A DNA stretch of 8,217 bases. Origin: Urinicoccus sp. (GTDB lineage: Bacteria; Bacillota; Clostridia; Tissierellales; Peptoniphilaceae). This document shows positions 6,948 through 8,217 of this stretch, one piece after another (position 1 is the stretch's first letter; each line of letters opens with the position of its first letter). Below the pieces are notes generated by a model. The model worked only from the letters and a program-made list of their open reading frames with translations, had not been told where the DNA came from and made no database searches. The stretch is from positions 1 through 8,217 of the forward strand of contig JASBZN010000041.1 in assembly GCA_029983435.1 (NCBI GenBank), written 5' to 3'. The position numbers and the translations under genes were made by a program.

Positions 6948-6976
6948 TTTACAATTTTTTTCAAGAGTGATAAGAT
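6948..6976 (+). promoter_or_regulatory. Housekeeping-sigma promoter of ald
   Basis: TTTACA (6948-6953), exactly 17 bases, then TGA-TAAGAT (6968-6976): a five-of-six -35, a TGn extension and a five-of-six -10. The predicted start is near 6983, so the leader is about 40 bases, too short for a riboswitch or attenuator. The AT-rich DNA between 6836 and 6947 is shared with the divergent SLH-protein promoter and could hold regulator sites, but I see no convincing operator palindrome. Confidence 0.75.
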
Positions 6977-7007
6977 AGTTTTGTTCAGTAAAAAATCTTA
7001 AAAATTC

Positions 7008-7014
7008 AAAGGAG
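7008..7014 (+). promoter_or_regulatory. ald ribosome binding site
   Basis: AAAGGAG lies nine bases before the ATG at 7024. It supports this start, which also gives the family's standard MIIGVPKE N-terminus. Confidence 0.85.
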
Positions 7015-7023
7015 AGTGAGTTT

Positions 7024-8139
7024 ATGATCATTGGTGTACCCAAAGAGATAAAAGAACAAGAAAGTCGTGTTTCCTGTACTCCAGCAGCTGTTTACCAATT
7101 GGTTCAAGCTGGCCATACGGTCTATGTGGAAAAAGGAGCTGGAATCGAATCTGGTTTTGACGATGATACCTATCAAGATGCTGGTGCCAAGCTTTTAGAC
7201 CAAGCAGCAGATGTTTGGGAAAAATCCGACCTTATCTACAAGGTTAAAGAGCCTCTGGAATCCGAATACAAATACTTCCGTCCAGGTCTTATTATCTACA
7301 CCTACCTCCACTTAGCTGCTAACCCAACCCTAGCTCAAGCCTTAATTGACAACGAGGTTGTGGGGGTTGCCTTTGAAACAGTAGAAGAAGACCATAAGCT
7401 TCCCCTCTTAAAACCCATGAGTGAAGTTGCCGGCCGGATGGCAGTCCAAGAAGGAGCCCACTTCTTAACCAAACCCAATGGCGGAAAGGGAATTGTCCTT
7501 CAAGGGGTGCCTGGAGTTCAACCTGCCCACGTTATTGTTGTTGGTGGAGGAACTGTTGGTACTGCTGCAACTCGGATTGCCGTAGGTATGGGAGCCAGAG
7601 TCACTGTCTTAGATGTTAACATTGAACGCCTAGGCGAACTCTTTAACATCTTTGGTGACAAGATTGAAACCCTTTATTCCAACCCCTACAACATCAAAAG
7701 GTGCGTACAAAATGCCGACATGGTTATTTCTACCATCTTAATCCCTGGTCGAAGAGCGCCTAAGCTCATTACAGAAGAAATGGTAAAGACCATGGAAGCA
7801 GGATCCGTTATTGTGGATGTGGCCATTGACCAAGGTGGGTCCACAGAATTAACAGAAAACCACCCCACCACCCACGAAAACCCCACCTTCGTTAAGCACG
7901 ACGTCATTCACTATGCCGTTGCAAACATTCCTGGAGCCGTTGCTATGACTTCCACTGCTGCCCTTTCTAACTCCACGACCAAGTACGCCCTCCTTTTGGC
8001 CAACAAGGGCTGGAAGGAAGCTGTCAAAGAATCTGAAGGACTTCGCCATGGAATCAATACTGCCGAAGGTTATTTAACCAACGAAGGTCTTGCCGATGAT
8101 TTAGGTCTTGACTATAAGGATTTACAAGAATTAATTTAA
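7024..8139 (+). CDS. ald: Alanine dehydrogenase (NAD+-dependent, EC 1.4.1.1)
   Basis: Ald is a cytoplasmic, usually hexameric enzyme interconverting L-alanine + NAD+ + water and pyruvate + ammonium + NADH. It serves alanine catabolism or, in reverse, ammonium assimilation and NADH disposal. At 371 residues it is full length. The N-terminus MIIGVPKEIKEQESRV carries substrate-binding Arg15. Lys75 (YKVKEP) and His96 (YTYLHLAA) are at the positions of the catalytic residues in characterised enzymes. The Rossmann loop is GGGTVG (174-179), with Asp197 at the end of the second strand, consistent with NAD rather than NADP. Asp269 (DVAIDQGG, 265-272) completes the active site. The related saccharopine dehydrogenase and transhydrogenase alpha subunit share the fold but differ in these motifs. 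It is monocistronic, with its own promoter and terminator, divergent from the SLH-protein gene. No lrp/asnC-type regulator or alanine transporter is in view, so its control cannot be read here. Confidence 0.96.
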   Translation: MIIGVPKEIKEQESRVSCTPAAVYQLVQAGHTVYVEKGAGIESGFDDDTYQDAGAKLLDQAADVWEKSDLIYKVKEPLESEYKYFRPGLIIYTYLHLAANPTLAQALIDNEVVGVAFETVEEDHKLPLLKPMSEVAGRMAVQEGAHFLTKPNGGKGIVLQGVPGVQPAHVIVVGGGTVGTAATRIAVGMGARVTVLDVNIERLGELFNIFGDKIETLYSNPYNIKRCVQNADMVISTILIPGRRAPKLITEEMVKTMEAGSVIVDVAIDQGGSTELTENHPTTHENPTFVKHDVIHYAVANIPGAVAMTSTAALSNSTTKYALLLANKGWKEAVKESEGLRHGINTAEGYLTNEGLADDLGLDYKDLQELI

Positions 8140-8160
8140 AAGTACCCCTAAAAAAGTATC

Positions 8161-8196
8161 AAAAGGGCTATGAGTTTACCCCTCATAGCCCTTTTT
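8161..8196 (+). terminator. Rho-independent terminator after ald
   Basis: A perfect 14-bp stem (8161-8174 with 8182-8195) with a 7-base loop, then TTTTT and shortly after a second run of seven T. It starts 21 bases after the ald stop. The four A at the left foot give a U-tract on the other strand too, so it could also stop a converging leftward transcript from beyond the window. Confidence 0.92.
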
Positions 8197-8217
8197 AGAT
8201 GTTTTTTTATTTTTTAT

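Noticed and set aside
6977..7023. Possible riboswitch, T-box or attenuator in the ald leader
   Set aside because: Only about 40 bases separate the predicted transcription start and the ATG, with no stem-loop and no terminator before the gene.
1..8217. Mobile elements, CRISPR, tRNA/rRNA genes, phage or defence genes
   Set aside because: I found no transposase or integrase motif, no spaced direct repeats, no cloverleaf and no toxin or nuclease genes. Nearly all the DNA is accounted for by five genes and their signals.

Overview
The window is ordinary chromosomal DNA from a low-GC Gram-positive anaerobe-like bacterium (Bacillota). The evidence is a pcrA-ligA gene pair, strong AGGAGG-type ribosome binding sites, AT-rich intergenic DNA with TATAAT promoters, an exported SLH-domain (S-layer type) protein, and a LigA whose variant motifs (RGNG, LEIQGEG) match, from memory, LigA of clostridia and relatives. 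A Clostridia/Tissierellia-type host is my best inference; nothing here fixes the genus.

Layout. Positions 1-4720, all on the minus strand, form a compact operon read from right to left: extended -10 promoter (4712-4720), tcdA (ct6A tRNA-modification enzyme), pcrA (UvrD/PcrA helicase), ligA (NAD+-dependent DNA ligase, cut by the window start just before its BRCT domain). The tcdA stop and pcrA start are 1 base apart, and the pcrA stop and ligA start overlap as ATGA. The ribosome binding site of each downstream gene lies inside the end of the gene before it, so translational coupling is likely. Positions 4762-4853 hold two minus-oriented Rho-independent terminators in tandem, which end the S-layer gene and insulate the tcdA promoter. 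Positions 4864-6786 (minus) encode a 640-residue secreted protein with a signal peptide, three divergent SLH domains, and about 410 residues that look like five degenerate beta-rich repeats of unknown function. Positions 6787-7023 are a divergent promoter region. Positions 7024-8139 (plus) encode alanine dehydrogenase, followed by a strong terminator at 8161-8196.

How the genes work together: PcrA and LigA are replication and repair housekeeping proteins. TcdA finishes a universal tRNA modification and seems to be co-transcribed with them without an obvious functional link. The SLH protein and Ald are each single-gene transcription units. I see no mobile element, CRISPR array, tRNA, rRNA, phage gene or defence cassette, and no clearly novel multi-gene system. 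The least explained part is the C-terminal repeat region of the SLH protein.
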